A stretch of 64,000 nucleotides of DNA from Parachlorella kessleri (Eukaryota > Chlorophyta > Trebouxiophyceae > Chlorellales > Chlorellaceae), in assembly GCA_001598975.1 (NCBI GenBank), contig BBXU01000832.1, positions 81,791 to 145,790 of the forward strand, given 5' to 3'. The first letter of the stretch is position 1. Every line of letters starts with the position of its first letter. Of this stretch, positions 33,101-46,098 are shown one piece after another. Both the position numbers and the translations under genes were made by a program. The notes beneath the pieces are model-generated. The model was given only the letters and a program-made list of their open reading frames with translations. It searched no databases and was not told the DNA's origin.

Positions 33101-36100
33101 TCAGCCTTGCCTGGCCGTAATCTCATGTTAGGTATAGCAGATCGGACCATTCATGTGCAGGTGCCTTGCAAGGGATCGCTGACAGCGAACGATGATCCAG
33201 CCGCAGTGATGGTGCTGACTGAGGGTGGGCAGCTTGTGGTGAGTGTAAGCAGCAGTAAGGCACCTTTTATTCTGAAGTATTACACGAGGAACTGTATTTG
33301 CACAAGCGGGCTGCGGTCTGGCTTTTGGCTCCTAGTCGGCACCTTGCTGCCCTTGTATCAACCAGCTGGGCTGCCCAAGCCAATGAGCAGTAGCTTCTTT
33401 GTCAGTCGTACTGGAGGTTGTACCGTAAAAGATACATGCTGGCCTTTGTATAGCATGATGCTCAGGGCTTATGTAAGGTCCGAATCAAAGCACAGTGAGC
33501 CAATCGTGTCCCTGCCGCCTGGTTGGCTTGCAGGTGCACGATCTCCGGAGCTGGCAGCCCATGCCCCTCACACTGCCCTTCCAGGAACTTCCTCCCATCT
33601 CTGTGGCTCGTTTTGTGCCCACCGTCTCCCTGTCGCTCCTAGGCTTGGTGGCGGATGCACTCGAGTCGGCCCAGCCTTCGCCAGTTATGCCATCGCCTGG
33701 GAGCTCGCACAGCGGCCGGGACGGGCACAGGGCAAGCAGGACCTCAGAGCGAAGCACGCCCAGCGCGCCCCCAGTGCAGCATGCATTGACGCTTGACAAG
33801 CTGGTCAGGGTTGGTGGGCGGCGGGGTGTGGGCGCCTCCCTCAGTGGTGGTATTCCAACTTCCGCCGCTGCCGCCGCCGCAGCAGCTGATGCGTGGCCGC
33901 TGCATGGCGGTGAGCCTGCGCAGCGCTGGGGCGCTGGCCCGGGCAGCGTACCGTCCGCACCTGGGGCAGCTGCCACTGCAGCAGCAGCGGGCACTGCCGC
34001 CGCCGCCGCTGCTGCCGCCACAGCTGCTGCTGCATTGGCAGGGCGCCACCCAAGCGCGCTTTACTTCACGGGCCACCGCGACGGCAGGGTGCGCGTGTGG
34101 GATGCCACAACCCAAGTGCCTACATTGCTAATGACAATGCCAGCCTCCGGCGGCCCTGCGGCACAGGAGCGGCTGCGTCCGGTGACAGCTCTGGAGGTGT
34201 GTGGCACGTTCTTCATACCTAGTGGTGGCACGACAGCTTGTCCCCACTCACAGAAGCAGTGTGTCAGGATCTGTGCTCCGGCATGTTCTAGCCTTGTGCT
34301 CAACTGGTCCATGCCAGCGCCTGTGGACATCAGATGTCACCAGTAAGCTCCCAATTTGTAGGTGTGCCCCTTCTCCGGCATCGTGCTGGTGGGCCACCAA
34401 GCAGGGGAGGTGCGGCTGTACCAGTTTACCGACTCACAGCAGACAGTGCATCGCATGAACGTTGATGAGACTGGGGTGCCCTACGACAATGTGGGGGCGC
34501 AGGTGAGCTGCTGTTAGTGTGTTCAAGTTATGTGCTGCTCCTCAGCATTGTCCTGTGTACACAGCCCTGGGAACAATCCAGGGCTTCTGCTCAACATATA
34601 TGCAAAGGAAGGAACTTCTGGAAAGGTGCCTCCATGCGACGATGACACTGCGCAGCCACAGGAGCTGTCGGTCTCCTACTTCCCCTCCAGGTGCAGCACG
34701 CATGGTCAGATCCTGTCTCTTGTTTGCTTGTGCAGCCACCCGGGTTCCAGTATGTGATGCGGTACAGCACTCATGCAGCTGACATCACCGGGGCCTGCCT
34801 GGCGACTAAGCTGAAGCTGGCAGCTGTTGCTGATGAGTCGGGCACTATCAGCGTGCTGGATCTGATGCAGGCAAGCAAGCTGCCCCTTCACCACCGCTGG
34901 TGGTGCTGTAGCACCTTGAGGTTACAGTGTGGCACTTCGAGTCCGGCACTGGAGAGGCTAGCTTGGTTTGCGCTAGCATGTCCCGCACATTTGTCTGACT
35001 CCAAAGACCCTGACGATATTTCAACTGATCCACCCAGCCGCTTATCAATTCTGAAAGTTCCAATTCCCTGTCTCACCTTGTCCAGCCCGGATTGCTTTGG
35101 AGCACCAAGGCATTGCAGCGACCCATCAGGCATTTGGCAGTGGGGTGCCATGTTATACCTGGGCCCGAGAAGAAAGGGGAGAAGGGCAGTGGAGGCGCAG
35201 CAGGGGAGCCAGCCAGCGGTGGCGAGACTGAGAGGTGGGTGATGTGCCGCACGTGTACTCTGGTGGAACTGATACAGGAAGGTGTCATGCATACCAAGGA
35301 TATGACGCTCGGACCAATGCATATGGGTGCCAACTGTGTGTATGCTGCTTGGGTAGTTGGAAAGTCAAGCCCGCCCTCCGTTCCTCAATCTCCTCTGCAG
35401 GCTTGTGCTGTTTGCGGCGGGCGATGACTCCACGCTGCTGATGCTGTCACTTGAGAAGGGCGAGATCCTGGAGAAACCCCTCCGGCCCAAGAATGCTTCA
35501 AGGACGCTGGCCATGGAGCTGTTGGACTACAATGGCACACCAGTGCCCCCGCCTCGAGGTACAATGTTGGGGCCGCTCAGAGTTTTTAGTTGGACGTGGC
35601 TTGCCAAGCCATCTGGCTAGCGGGCATTGTGGTGTGCTGGCGACTGGCGAGTAGCAGTCCACTTGCCGTTGCACGAGGAGAAGCGCAGAGGCACGGTCGA
35701 GTGGCATAGCATCGCACCTGTACCAAATGTTCACTTGATTTGACCGCGCCTTCGTACCTATATGCTTGCGAAGTGTCATGTGTTATGTAGGCGTGATGAC
35801 CTTCCCTTGGGCCAACAACAACACCCCCGTGCCCTTGACAGCCCATGACCTAATGGCTGCTGCTGAAGCAGCAGATGCCTCCATGCGCCAACTCAGCCTA
35901 AGCACGGAGGTGCCCCTGCCCAATTTCAGTCCCCGGCTGCCAGGGAGCTCCTCTGGTGTGCTGGGTACTAGCAATGGCCACAGTGTCGGCGGTGTCCAGC
36001 GGCAGGTGTCTGTGGGAGTTGACAGCACTGGCAAGCCCATGGGAGCGATGCGTGGGTTGTCAATCGATCAGCCAGGTGAGTTGGGACTAAGTACAGATAT

Positions 36101-39100
36101 ACAGTAGTGGCCGCTTCACCTGTAAGTGGAAGGGCCGCTGTTCAGGCGGCACTACCAACTCTTCTTGGCTCTAATATTCTCAAACCTAGGAGGCAGCGAT
36201 TGCAAGAGGTTATGATAATCTAAGTACATCTTTTCCCAACACCGCGAGTGGGTTGCACCCTGACAGTTGTGGGCACACCTGGTGCAGCTGCGGAAAGCAG
36301 TATTGCTGACTCGCTGGAGCTACGGGAGCTGCCATCTGATGACGAGGTCGACTCAGCACAGGTTGCGGCGGCGGCAGCGGTGGTTGCACCAGGTACAATC
36401 TATATTCCTGGCGACAAGCTCCATCATAGGCGGGCTGTGACTAGTTCCGCACCCGTAATGTTCGTTACTCTTGCTGCAGTGAGAGTAGTCGTTTGCAGTA
36501 CCATTATCAGTGTACCTGGAGGAGGTTTGGATCAGGCCTGATAGTAGGCTTACGTCACTTTCCTACCTGTCCTATAGAGACCGATGCCAGGCAGCAGCAG
36601 CCGGAGCAGCAGCAGAAGGGCGCCGTGAAGCCCAAGTTCAGGCTGCCCAAGGGCTTCCTGCGGGCAGGGATGAAGCGGCTGTCTTCAGCAGCTGATCCCA
36701 CAGACTTGCCAAGCCCAACCACTCCAGGCAGCTCAGCTGCTGTAGCGGCGAGGCAGGGAGAGGGTGGATCAAAGCCCACCAGCCCCACATCGTCTGCACC
36801 AGTGTCCCCGCAACAGTCTTTAGATCTTGAACCCTTGGCCAGTGGTGGCGCAGGTAAGCAAGGGTCAGTGCTTTAATTTGCTGGGGCGGCCGTGACGGGC
36901 ATGGGATGTGCAGTATTTTAATCAGGTCCCGCGCGCGTGTTCCTTGTGAAAGTGTCGCTAAAATCTGTTTAGGATCCGGGTTAGGCCTCTTTCAACCCTC
37001 ACAACCAAGTTCTCCTGCTTACAAAATTCGGGGAGCTGGAAACTCCAGGCCTGCCGCTGTGCCTGTAGGAGATGCGGCTGCTGGAGCAGCGTTTTCTGGC
37101 TTGAACAGGGTGACCCCCACTGAGACTGTTGGCTCGGCCACCCTTAGCGGCAGCTTCAGTCCACAGCACAGTGTGCCTCGCTCATTACCATCCACCAAGG
37201 TCGCCCATATCGTGAGTGTTACCCTGCATGTTTGTTGGAAATGCTGGTGAGATGCATATGGCCTACGGCCCAGTGTGGGCGTATGGCATCGGAATTTCAA
37301 ACCTCGAGGGGATCTCCTTATTGAATGCATCATTAGCTGTTTCACTGGATTTGGCTTGATGGAGGTACCCAATTCAGGGTTGCATTGTCAGGGAGCAGTG
37401 TGTATGCTGTGCCATACAGGGCGACCTTGTTGACTACCCCTACCTCATAGATGCTGAGCCTACTCCAGCTGCATACGTGCTGTTGTGCACCGAGGACTAT
37501 GTGCGTGTCTACTCCACAGGTGGGTGGATGCAGGCCGCAGGCCAGGAAGGCAGTGCATCCTGCCTGCTTGCCAGACCGAGTTGCCTGCCATGTGTCATGT
37601 ACAGCTGGGGTGTCTGTGAGGGCTGCAGGGCAGTTGTAGGTGATGCGTGTCGATTACATAGAAGTGCGAAGAATTGGGTCAGGTAACCAATGGAGCAATC
37701 AACCAGGGCCAAGAAGCATCCTCTCACCTGCAGAAAACGTGAGGCTGGGCGACCGCACGACAGAGCGCAAGGCCAGTGAGGACCCGCCCCTGGTGGCAGC
37801 CGGCATCTTCATGTCGGTGCATGGCCCCGGGGTGGTGACTGTCTCATCTGATGGCGCCCTGGCGGTAGGTGACAATGCAACAGATGCAGGCTGTGCTCCC
37901 TTGGTGCGGGTAGTGGCCCTCACCCTGGCATACATCTCCGCTGCCTCACAGACCAGTTCCTACGCTGCAAGTTCCGCCCAAAAGATGCACAACTCCTTGA
38001 CCGAAGCTGTTGCTTGGATGCCTTGATACAACTTTGCTTCTTACAGGATTACATTGCTGTCTTGTGCCTGCCCCGTCTCCTTCGCAGGTCCGCACCGTGC
38101 CGGGCCTTGACTGCATCTATCGGCTGCGCCTGGATCATGCTTCGGTGCTGGGCTTCAAGTGGAGCTTCGGCCCAGACGCCTCAGTTGCCGCTGCTACCTC
38201 GGCTTGCTCTCTGGATGGCCAGCTGATGCTGGCGGGTCCCTCAAACGAGATTGCGCGGGTGCTAGTTGTGCAGGTGGGGCGGGGCGTTGTGTATTGCCTC
38301 CAATGCCTGGCTGCCTCGTTTTGGGCTATCCACCTGGAGATGGGTGGTGGTGGACGCTAGGGCTTCTGCCTCAAAGAGCAGGGCCTTTGCCCCTGACTCC
38401 TGATCAAGATGGCATTGCTTTCTTGAAGGGGGCTAGCAACCATCTTGAGGCTGATATAAGTGAGCTAGAGCTGGCACGTTACAGTAAGTGCATACTGAAG
38501 GAGCCCAGTTGCTTGTCTTGTCAACAGGACTGTGTAGAGCCGACCGGGCCGGGGTCTACATACGATGCCGCCCTGGCAGAGGCCGCCAGTGCGGCTCTAG
38601 CAGCACAGGCAGCAGCCCTTGCGGCCCAGCGCAGCTTCAGCAAGGAGGTCTATGTTGTGCCAGAAGCCTCGGCGGCAGAGGCTGCCGCTGTCGGGGCAGC
38701 AGCCGGCGGTAAGTAGAAGTAGGTACTGTGGCCTGTTTTTTCGAGGCCCATATGCCAGTTGAGAGGGCGCGCCATTTGACTGAGGATGGATTGGGTCATT
38801 CACAGTAAATGTTCAGGGTGGGACATGTCAGGAGAGGCAGGGGTGGGGACCTGGTCAAGCTCTGCGTCATGGTGTCGCTGAGTTTCCTTTGAGAAACCGC
38901 CAAGGTTGGGCCCTACCCTTTCCGGGGTTATGCCTTCCCCATGACTCAATCCATTTGCACTGCCAACCACCTTGAGGGCCTTGCTGCCCTACACAGTGTG
39001 CGTAGCGATTCTGGGCAAAGCAGCCCTGGCTATGGTGGCTGCTGCAGACATGAGCAAGCGAGGGCTAGGGCGCTTCTTCAACACTGTTAAGGGCACCGCC

Positions 39101-41420
39101 ACTGGGGTTTTGGATACGGCCAGCAAAACTGCTGCTACGGTGGTCCAGGCAAGTGTTAGCAACTCCAGAACATAGGTGCAGCCCATGTAGTAGACAGCTT
39201 TGCTTCTGCGTCTGCGTTGTGCATTACTCAGGTACAGGCAGGTAGGTGTGAAGGCCTGCAAGCGTAGCGCACACCGTGTGCGCAGGAAGGTATGGAGGTG
39301 CAGGGAGAGGACTCTGCACCTGAGCAACCGACTAGCGTTTGGGATGCGGGTCGTTGGTGTGCACCCTGCCAACCTGGATGTCCCTGGGTTGCTGGATTAT
39401 TCTGTGATACTCTAAAATTTTGAGGGCCGATACTCTAGGCCCTTTGTAGGGCCGTTTTGATTGGCATCTATGTCTTGCAGGGCACCATGACTGAGCTGGA
39501 CCGCGGCATGAGGCTTCTGGGGGGTGGAGAGGGGGACCAGCAGCGTAGGGAGCTGCCCTCCTTGCCCACACTGTTCTCCACGCCCGTAGAGGCCGTGGAA
39601 ACAGAGAATGATGACATTGACTACATGACCGATGAGGAGTGAGTTTGGCGCTCGGCAGCCCTGGATGCAAACATGGCATACTCAGCTGCATGCCATCATA
39701 TCCCACCAATGTTCCCCCTGCACTCCTTGGCCATTGCTGATGGGGTGCACTGAAGCGATTGTTGTGAGGCAGGGCTTTGCCCGTACTGGGCCATCCATTT
39801 TCCTCAATCACGAGTTTCAGATGTAGCTGTGGGCTTTGCTTGGTGCCAACTGCTGGCTTTTTACCAAGTGGAGCTCCTGTTTGTGCAGGGAGCCTGCACT
39901 GTCTCCCACATCGTCCGGCGGCATGTCCTCTCGTGCGGGGCTCTCCACGGCGTCGTCAGCGGCACTCTCCCCCCGCTCAGCAGCAGCAGCGGCGTCAGCA
40001 GCGTCAGCAGGAGCAGAGCCATCGCCACGGCCTTCAACTGCTGCCTCTGCTGCTGCGAGCGCTGCGGCTGCTGCCGGCGCCAAGGCGACGGCAGGCCTGG
40101 CGGCGGTGGGGGCTGCGCTGCGGCGTGCGGGCAGCACCAGCACCAAGGAGCGGCAGCAGGAGGGGAAGAATCAAACCAAGGACCGGCAGCAGGAGGGCAG
40201 GAAGTCAGAGCGAGGGGAACTGATGCAGGTAAGCGGCATTGGCAGGTGCACAGGAGGCATGTCTGGGTGGTGCTGCGGGGACTAGCTGCCGCTGCCCTTT
40301 TGTGAGGGGGCTTGATGGCTAGGAGGGAGCGGTGGTTAAGATTGCGGGGAGCTAGTGTGACACGCACCCCGTGGTCGCTGCCAATGCCCACCATTGTTCT
40401 CCTGGTGTCTTGGCGCCCTTTGTCGAGCAGGGTGCTACAACCACCGCTGCAAGGCCGGAGTTCAAGAGCGGGGCAACACACATGCGCACAACGTCCTCGA
40501 TTCGGGAGGCCTACGGGCGCCCCAGGCACACAGAGAGGTGGGGCTCGTTTTTGCTGATCGTAGCTTGAGCTGTGCAATCTTGGATTCTTGTCCACTCTCC
40601 CCGGACGGCTGGTGTGCCCAACTTTTCTGCGCAGTTTGCAGTGGCTCCCAGTGCTAGTAGGGCAGGGCTCACTCGCTTGAGCCCTAAATGACCGGCTTAC
40701 ACAACCCCTGCCGACCTCAGCTGGCGCAACCACAAGGGGCCGCAGTTGATTGCCAAAGTTGATTGCCAAAGTTGATTGCCAGGCGCCATTCCTTGCTACT
40801 TCTTACATGCCCTAAGCATCCTGGAACCTGTGAACTGATTCTGTGGGCCTCCTGATGCCTGTCGAGATGACGCAGTAAAGACAGGGGCCCGTTGAGGGGA
40901 GGTGATGTAGGTGGCTGTATCAACCTTCTTCAGGTCCCAGCAAGTGAAGGGGATCATGGAGGAGAACCGGCGGCGGCTACAGGAGCGCGGGGAGAAGCTG
41001 GCCAACCTGGAGCAGCGCACGGCTCAAATGCAGGTAAAGTCTCCCTGTCTATTTGTGCCTCTTTAGCTGCGTGTTATTGGCCTCTGCCCATATATTCCCA
41101 GACAGGTAGGGGCTGATGGGGTAGCATACTAGCTGGGCTACAGGCACGGTTGCAATGTCCGCCATTTGCTCTTGCAGGGCAGGCTGACCCTGCTTCTTAA
41201 TTGTTGCAACCTGTGGCCAGTGCAAGTTGGGCCCGAGGTACTTAAGCATAGCAAGGTTGCGTGCTCCCAATCGATTCAACCAAAAAAGGCAGCGCTGTCG
41301 CTGCATAAGTATTTTGCGAATATAAGGCTTATGCCATCGCAGGATGATGCCAGCGACTTTGCAAGCTTGGCGAAGCAGCTGGAGTCGTCTTTTGCCAACC
41401 GCAAATGGTGGCAGGTGTAA
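30144..41420 (+). CDS. Tomosyn/Lgl-like WD40 protein with C-terminal R-SNARE
   Basis: Twenty-nine exons: 30144-30311, 30590-30724, 30888-31110, about 31194-31224, 31463-31621, 31946-32100, 32415-32525, 32777-32916, 33161-33238, 33534-34196, 34362-34502, 34736-34870, 35086-35234, 35401-35558, 35791-36075, 36288-36392, 36578-36853, 36973-37211, 37420-37519, 37734-37864, 38088-38273, 38528-38708, 39048-39148, 39481-39638, 39889-40228, 40431-40537, 40934-41033, 41343-41420 (listed 28; the first 3' region may hide one more). About 1610 residues. N-terminal Lgl/tomosyn repeats show GFPELADSLAFEPVQSLLAV and GTQDGRVKLIGRPGVEV, PWFGTIKGFAL and LTEGGQL; the C-terminus is an R-SNARE helix (RLQERGEKLANLEQRTAQMQ, then NRKWW). 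Such proteins bind syntaxin-type SNAREs and restrain vesicle fusion at the plasma membrane. Introns after 32916, 34870 and 39148 are GC-AG. The donor at 31224 is weak and is the only unsure junction. Confidence 0.9.
40744..40781. repeat. 13-bp tandem repeat, three units
   Basis: AGTTGATTGCCAA occurs three times in a row (last unit one base short) inside an intron of the tomosyn-like gene. Non-coding. Confidence 0.85.
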
Positions 41421-41997
41421 ACAGTGTGCTGCAGCATTTAGCTTAAGGGTTGTTATGGCATGTGGCTCAGGGTATGGTAGCCGCCATGTTTTACAAATGC
41501 CGTCCTCTTATCATTCTCTCGGCAGTTGCCTTTCTACAACTGTGCAATGATAGAGCTTCACGGACATCTCTTTGTGCGAGTTGGTAGGGGTATGCATTTG
41601 AAGATGCCAGTTTCATTGCCATTCAGGAATTTGTCTCAAGCAGGCAGCAATCAGTTGGTGGCTGTTGTTGGTGTGTGGGTGGGCTGCTCCGCTCCCGCTA
41701 CGGATGGGGGCCATGTGTTGCCTGGGATTCTTCTGGCCTCACCAATACTGTCATTTGCCTGTCAACGCATTCACAGCTATAGGCTAGCAGGTGCACAAGG
41801 GCCTTGGGATAGACGTTGAGCTTGTGAACAGGAGTCGTTGAAGTCAATGCTACCAGGAATGGCTACCAGTCTAACCAGGAATCTCAGCATCTTAGGATCC
41901 AGCAACTGTTTTGCCAGCAAAATCAAAAGCACATAGATACTGGTATGTTGACTTGGGCCCTGCTTATTTTGCCTATCGCCAGCACCACAACAGCAGC
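41421..41997. other. Intergenic, between tomosyn-like and aminotransferase genes
   Basis: Same-strand spacer. A TGTAA overlaps the upstream stop codon (41416-41420), and the aminotransferase frame is open back to 41911, where another Met occurs. No other gene seen. Confidence 0.45.
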
Positions 41998-44900
41998 ATG
42001 GGCACCCCACATCTGGGCAACTCGACTTTCGGGTCGTTGCCCACCACCATCTTTGAGGAAATGAGCCGACTGGCGCAGCAGCACCAGTCCACCAACTTGG
42101 GCCAGGGTCAGCCATGCACACCACTTGCAAAGCGACATGTTCCCTTGGACGCCCTACCCTTAGGCTCACTTCTGGCTCGTGCCCACCTGGCGATCCCTTC
42201 ACTGCCTGCAGGCTTCCCTGATGACCAGTTGGAGGGGCCCAAGGCTATGAAGGAGGTCGTTGCAAAGTGGGTGGCACTGTGCACAGCTGTGGCTGGCGGG
42301 GTGGCCTTCCTTACCAGCCACATAAGACTTCCGTTGTCCCTTTTTTGTGGATGTTTGGGGTATCCTTCATCCCACTTGAAGAAAGGCGGGGTTGGGGACA
42401 CTTAACTTGGGTGGGAACCCAGGCACACGCAATGCAACCCTGCTGCAGGTCTTTACTTGAGCTCTCCAACCAGTACCCACCCCTGATGGGAGTCCCCGGG
42501 CTCCGGCAGGCTATTGCGCGGCACAGCCAGCGGTACACGGGCCTGCCATTGGACTGGCAGACTGAGGTGCTGGTGACAGTTGGGGCTACCGAGGCGCTAG
42601 CAGCGGCATTCCTGGGGCTATTGAACGAGGGTGACGAGGTAGGCTGCTAAGCGGGGACCATCCAAGTTGCAGGGTTGGTGGCAGTGACGTCATGCCACCA
42701 TGTCAGGTCTGGATGGCCGGCTGCTGGTAAGTGGTGCCCAATGTTTGTTTTAGATCCGAGCTGCTAGGCAGCACCCAGGACCTTTGTAGAGTACCACCAA
42801 TGGACAAAGACTGCCTGTGGCCAGGTAAAGTCTTTGCTTGGTGTGCTGTGTGTGACCATGTGGCTGAGGTGGTGTATTTTAAGAATGCACAGCATAGCCT
42901 CTCCCGCTCTGTCTACCTGTAGGTTATCCTCTTTGAGCCGCTCTACGACTCGTATGTCCCTATGGTGCGACGGGCTGGGGCAGTGCCGGTGATTGTGCAG
43001 CTGCAGCCGCCCAACTGGACCTTCCAGCTTGACGGTGAGATGGTATTGAACAGAAAGAACTTAGTAGCAGGGGAGCATGTTGAGCACAGGGTGACTGGTA
43101 CAGGGCATTGGCTAGACAGCTGACCTACCAAAGAACTGTTGAGGTAGTGAGTCAGGACCTTTGGTCTCCACCAGATTGCTTTGACCTTGTGCTGCTGGAG
43201 GGATGGATTCTTGTCCTTAATGTTTGCCCGCTGGTGCGCTTCCAAGCATCAGTTGCTGAGTGGCCTGATTGCCTCGCTACTGCGCAGAACTGCAGGCCGC
43301 CTTCAGCAGCCGCACCCGGCTGGTGGTGGTGAACACTCCCCACAACCCTACCGGCAAGGTGTTTTCGCTGCAGGAGCTGCAGGCCATAACAGGTGGGTAT
43401 GTCTCGCTAGCCCCGCATGGGCAGACACTGACTTGCTGTATGATGCCTTCACGTGCACAGGTCGTGTTTGAGGGCACTGCCCGTGTTGCTTGGCACGAGT
43501 GCCAGCTGGCTTCCAGCACCCCACCCTGCACCTGATCCACCCTGGGGGTGCCTGCCGCTGAAGCATTTGTGCCTTACCACAGCCACAGCCTCCATTCCAT
43601 TGTGGCATATCCTGGCATCACCGTTCATTCCCTGAGCTGTTAAAACCAAAGCGCCGTGCTGGACACGTTTGAGAACGGCGTCCCTTAATTTGATCTGCAG
43701 GGCTATGTGCGAAGCACAACTGCCTAGCGCTGCTTGACGAAGTCTACCAGCACCTTGTGTTCCCAGGTAGGTTTCCCATGAGTCAGAGATTCGTCGTGGG
43801 TGAGCTGGCAAGCCTTGCAGATGCTGCAGGAGCCGTTACTTGGCTGAGCGGCCTCCTAGGCATGTATATAGCAAGAAGGCCGGCTGACCTGTGCAGTCCC
43901 CCAAAATCTGTGTCTCGTAATTTCTAGATGTGAAGGCAGTCCAATGCGATGGTGCAAGGCTTAGCCTGTCTGCCTCCTCCACTAAAAAGCATATCAAAGC
44001 TGCTTGGAGCAGAGACAGCCTTAGCGCTGGCACGTGCAACTAGTCCGTTTCAAGCAGGTGTAGACAAGACGTTTGGACAGCTTGGGCCAGGCTGGGTGTG
44101 GCCGGCAATGCCCACAGCCGCTCACTGCTGCTGCGCTGCGCCTGCTGCCGCTGGAGTGCAGGGACGGAGCATGCCACGCTGGCGCAGCTGCCGGACATGG
44201 CGGCCCGCTGCCTACGAGTTGGGTCGGCAGGCAAGACCTTCAGCTTCACTGCCTGGAAGGTGGGGGCGATCCCTTGCATGCCGGAGTCTGGAGGAGGACG
44301 CTTGGTCTAGGGTTAAAAGCAAACTCTGATGGGCTCGCTAAGGGAGGGTCTTGTGGGCTTCCTAGTGGAGGGACGGATGGCTTTATTCATATATCAATAG
44401 GGCATGCTGCGGGCAGGCATGCCCCTTGCTCTATGGCCCCAGGACGTGGGTTTGTGTGAGGGTCCACTGCTCTTAACAGCACAGTCAGGTCAGAGCCACG
44501 CTAGGTTGAGAACTGCCAAGGATGGGCATGTTAGGGAGCGTTGGATGCCATGGTTGAACTTTCTGTCTGTCCCTTTACACTGCTAGCCCTCGCCGACTGT
44601 TGCAGGTGGGCTGGATCTCCGGGCCTGCCGCCCTGGTGGCTGCCGTGGCCAAGGCGCATCAGTTTCTCATATTCACCGTGCCTTCAGCCCTGCAGCAGGC
44701 CGTGGCCTATGGGCTAGATGAGGAGTCGGAGTTTTACTGCGGGTGAGCCAGGGTGACACATGCCCGGTAGAACCAGTCTCAGGCTGCATGTTGGCGAGCA
44801 GCGGGATGGCTTCAGCCGGCCAGCGGCTCCTGCTGCAGGCCGGTGCTGTTTTCTGGAAGCTCTGTAGCGGCACCTGCTATGGTGTTCTGGCAAGCCCGGT

Positions 44901-45620
44901 CGCCCCCATGTGGTATTTCCAGGTGTGCAGTCAGCTGACCTGGCTGAGTCTGGCAGGCCAGGCACGACAGCTTGGGATGCCTTGGGGTTGCCTGATGGAG
45001 TTCTTTGCTTTCTCTCCTAGTGCAGGCTGGGGGCCATGCTACTGAAGAAGCGGAGCTACCTGGAGCGGGAGCTGGCCCAGCTGGGGTTTGATGTGCTCCC
45101 AGCGCAAGGCACATACTTCCTGGTGGCCGACTTCTCTGAGCTGCTGCCGGAGGGGAGCACCGAGGGTGATGTGGCGGTGGGTTGAGGGGTTGGAGTTGTG
45201 CTTGATGACCTCACGTTGCATGTGGAGCCTTGCTGCTGCGGATTGTCCGATTGACAGTTGCCTGCCGGCCAAAATCTACAGTTGATTGGTGTGAGGCCGC
45301 GCGCAGTCCGGGTGACGCCCCGGGATGTCTGGCATGTCCAAGGACTACTTGTACTCATGCCTCGTTTGATAGGACATTGTGGTGCCCCTTTCCCACTGAC
45401 AGGTGTGGCGCCGTGGTAGAGATGTCCTGCCTGGTGCTTGTGTGTGCAGTTCTGTCATCGGCTGACTAAGGAGGCTGGCGTGACACTCATCCCTGTCAGT
45501 GCCTTTTACGATGACCGCAGCCGAGCACCCCGCACGCTGGTTCGCTTTGTCTTCTGCAAGACAGACGAGAAGCTGCAGACGGCTGTGGAGAAACTGCACC
45601 GGTACTTTGACAAAAGCTAG
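41998..45620 (+). CDS. PLP-dependent aminotransferase, kynurenine/glutamine type (class I/II)
   Basis: Ten exons (41998-42106, 42212-42266, 42449-42638, 42923-43034, 43288-43392, 43701-43766, 44162-44259, 44606-44742, 45026-45176, 45450-45620) close in phase to 397 residues, normal for the family. It transfers amino groups between an amino acid and a 2-oxo acid. Fold-type I landmarks are present: the start FGSLPTTIFEEMSRLA with NLGQGFP, substrate loop GVPGLRQAIA, NTPHNPTGKVF (Asn175), LLDEVYQHLVFPG (Asp203, Tyr206), SAGKTFSFTAWKVGW with PLP lysine Lys237, and RTLVRFVFCK with the carboxylate-binding Arg. Closest by eye to kynurenine aminotransferase/glutamine transaminase K and related plant enzymes; exact substrate is open. 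No transit peptide follows Met 41998, so cytosol is likely unless the upstream Met at 41911 or an unseen exon is used. Confidence 0.93.
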
Positions 45621-46098
45621 GTGGCAGCGTTGGCAATAGCTGACGAGTGGGGCAGCTGTGTGACTTGAAAGAGCAACCTGCAATTTGGAAGCATGACAGT
45701 TGAAGGTCCCAAAGGCAGCATTGCATTTTGCCTCAAGTCATGGCCCGTTTTCAACCTGCAGCCCCCCAGGCACCATTCTCATTGCCCTCATCAGTTCCTG
45801 ACCCTCGACTTAGTTTGGGCGCGGCGGGGGGTGAGTCATCTTTGCGTGGTGCGTTTGGGCAGGGATGCGTGACGCAGCAGGGAGGGCGCTGGGAGGCGAC
45901 GTGCAGTGCTGGTACCCAACAAACCCTATCTAGTGCCATCAAAGTAGCATTCAAACGCCCATTGGTTAGCTCGGACGTACCTAGTTGTCTGTATGTCTTG
46001 CCACCCTCCGACATCCACGATCTAGCTCCCACTGCCCTACCGTTGGCTCGTCAGGCATAGCTTCCACCTGTGCCTGACATTAGCGAGGTGCATACGAG
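45621..46098. other. Intergenic spacer
   Basis: Between the aminotransferase stop and the next start. An open frame from 45740 looks protein-like at first (MARFQPAAPQAPFS) but has no phase-compatible link to the next gene better than the one chosen. Confidence 0.45.

Noticed and set aside
41416..41420. TGTAA overlapping the tomosyn-like stop codon as its poly(A) signal
   Set aside because: It would leave almost no 3' untranslated region; more likely chance from the stop codon context. The same holds for 48646-48650.
45728..46060. Frame starting MPQVMARFQPAAPQ as first exon of the Ala-rich gene
   Set aside because: Its good donors do not give the phase the next exon needs, and it lies only about 110 bases after the aminotransferase stop. 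The 21-base exon at 46099 fits better.
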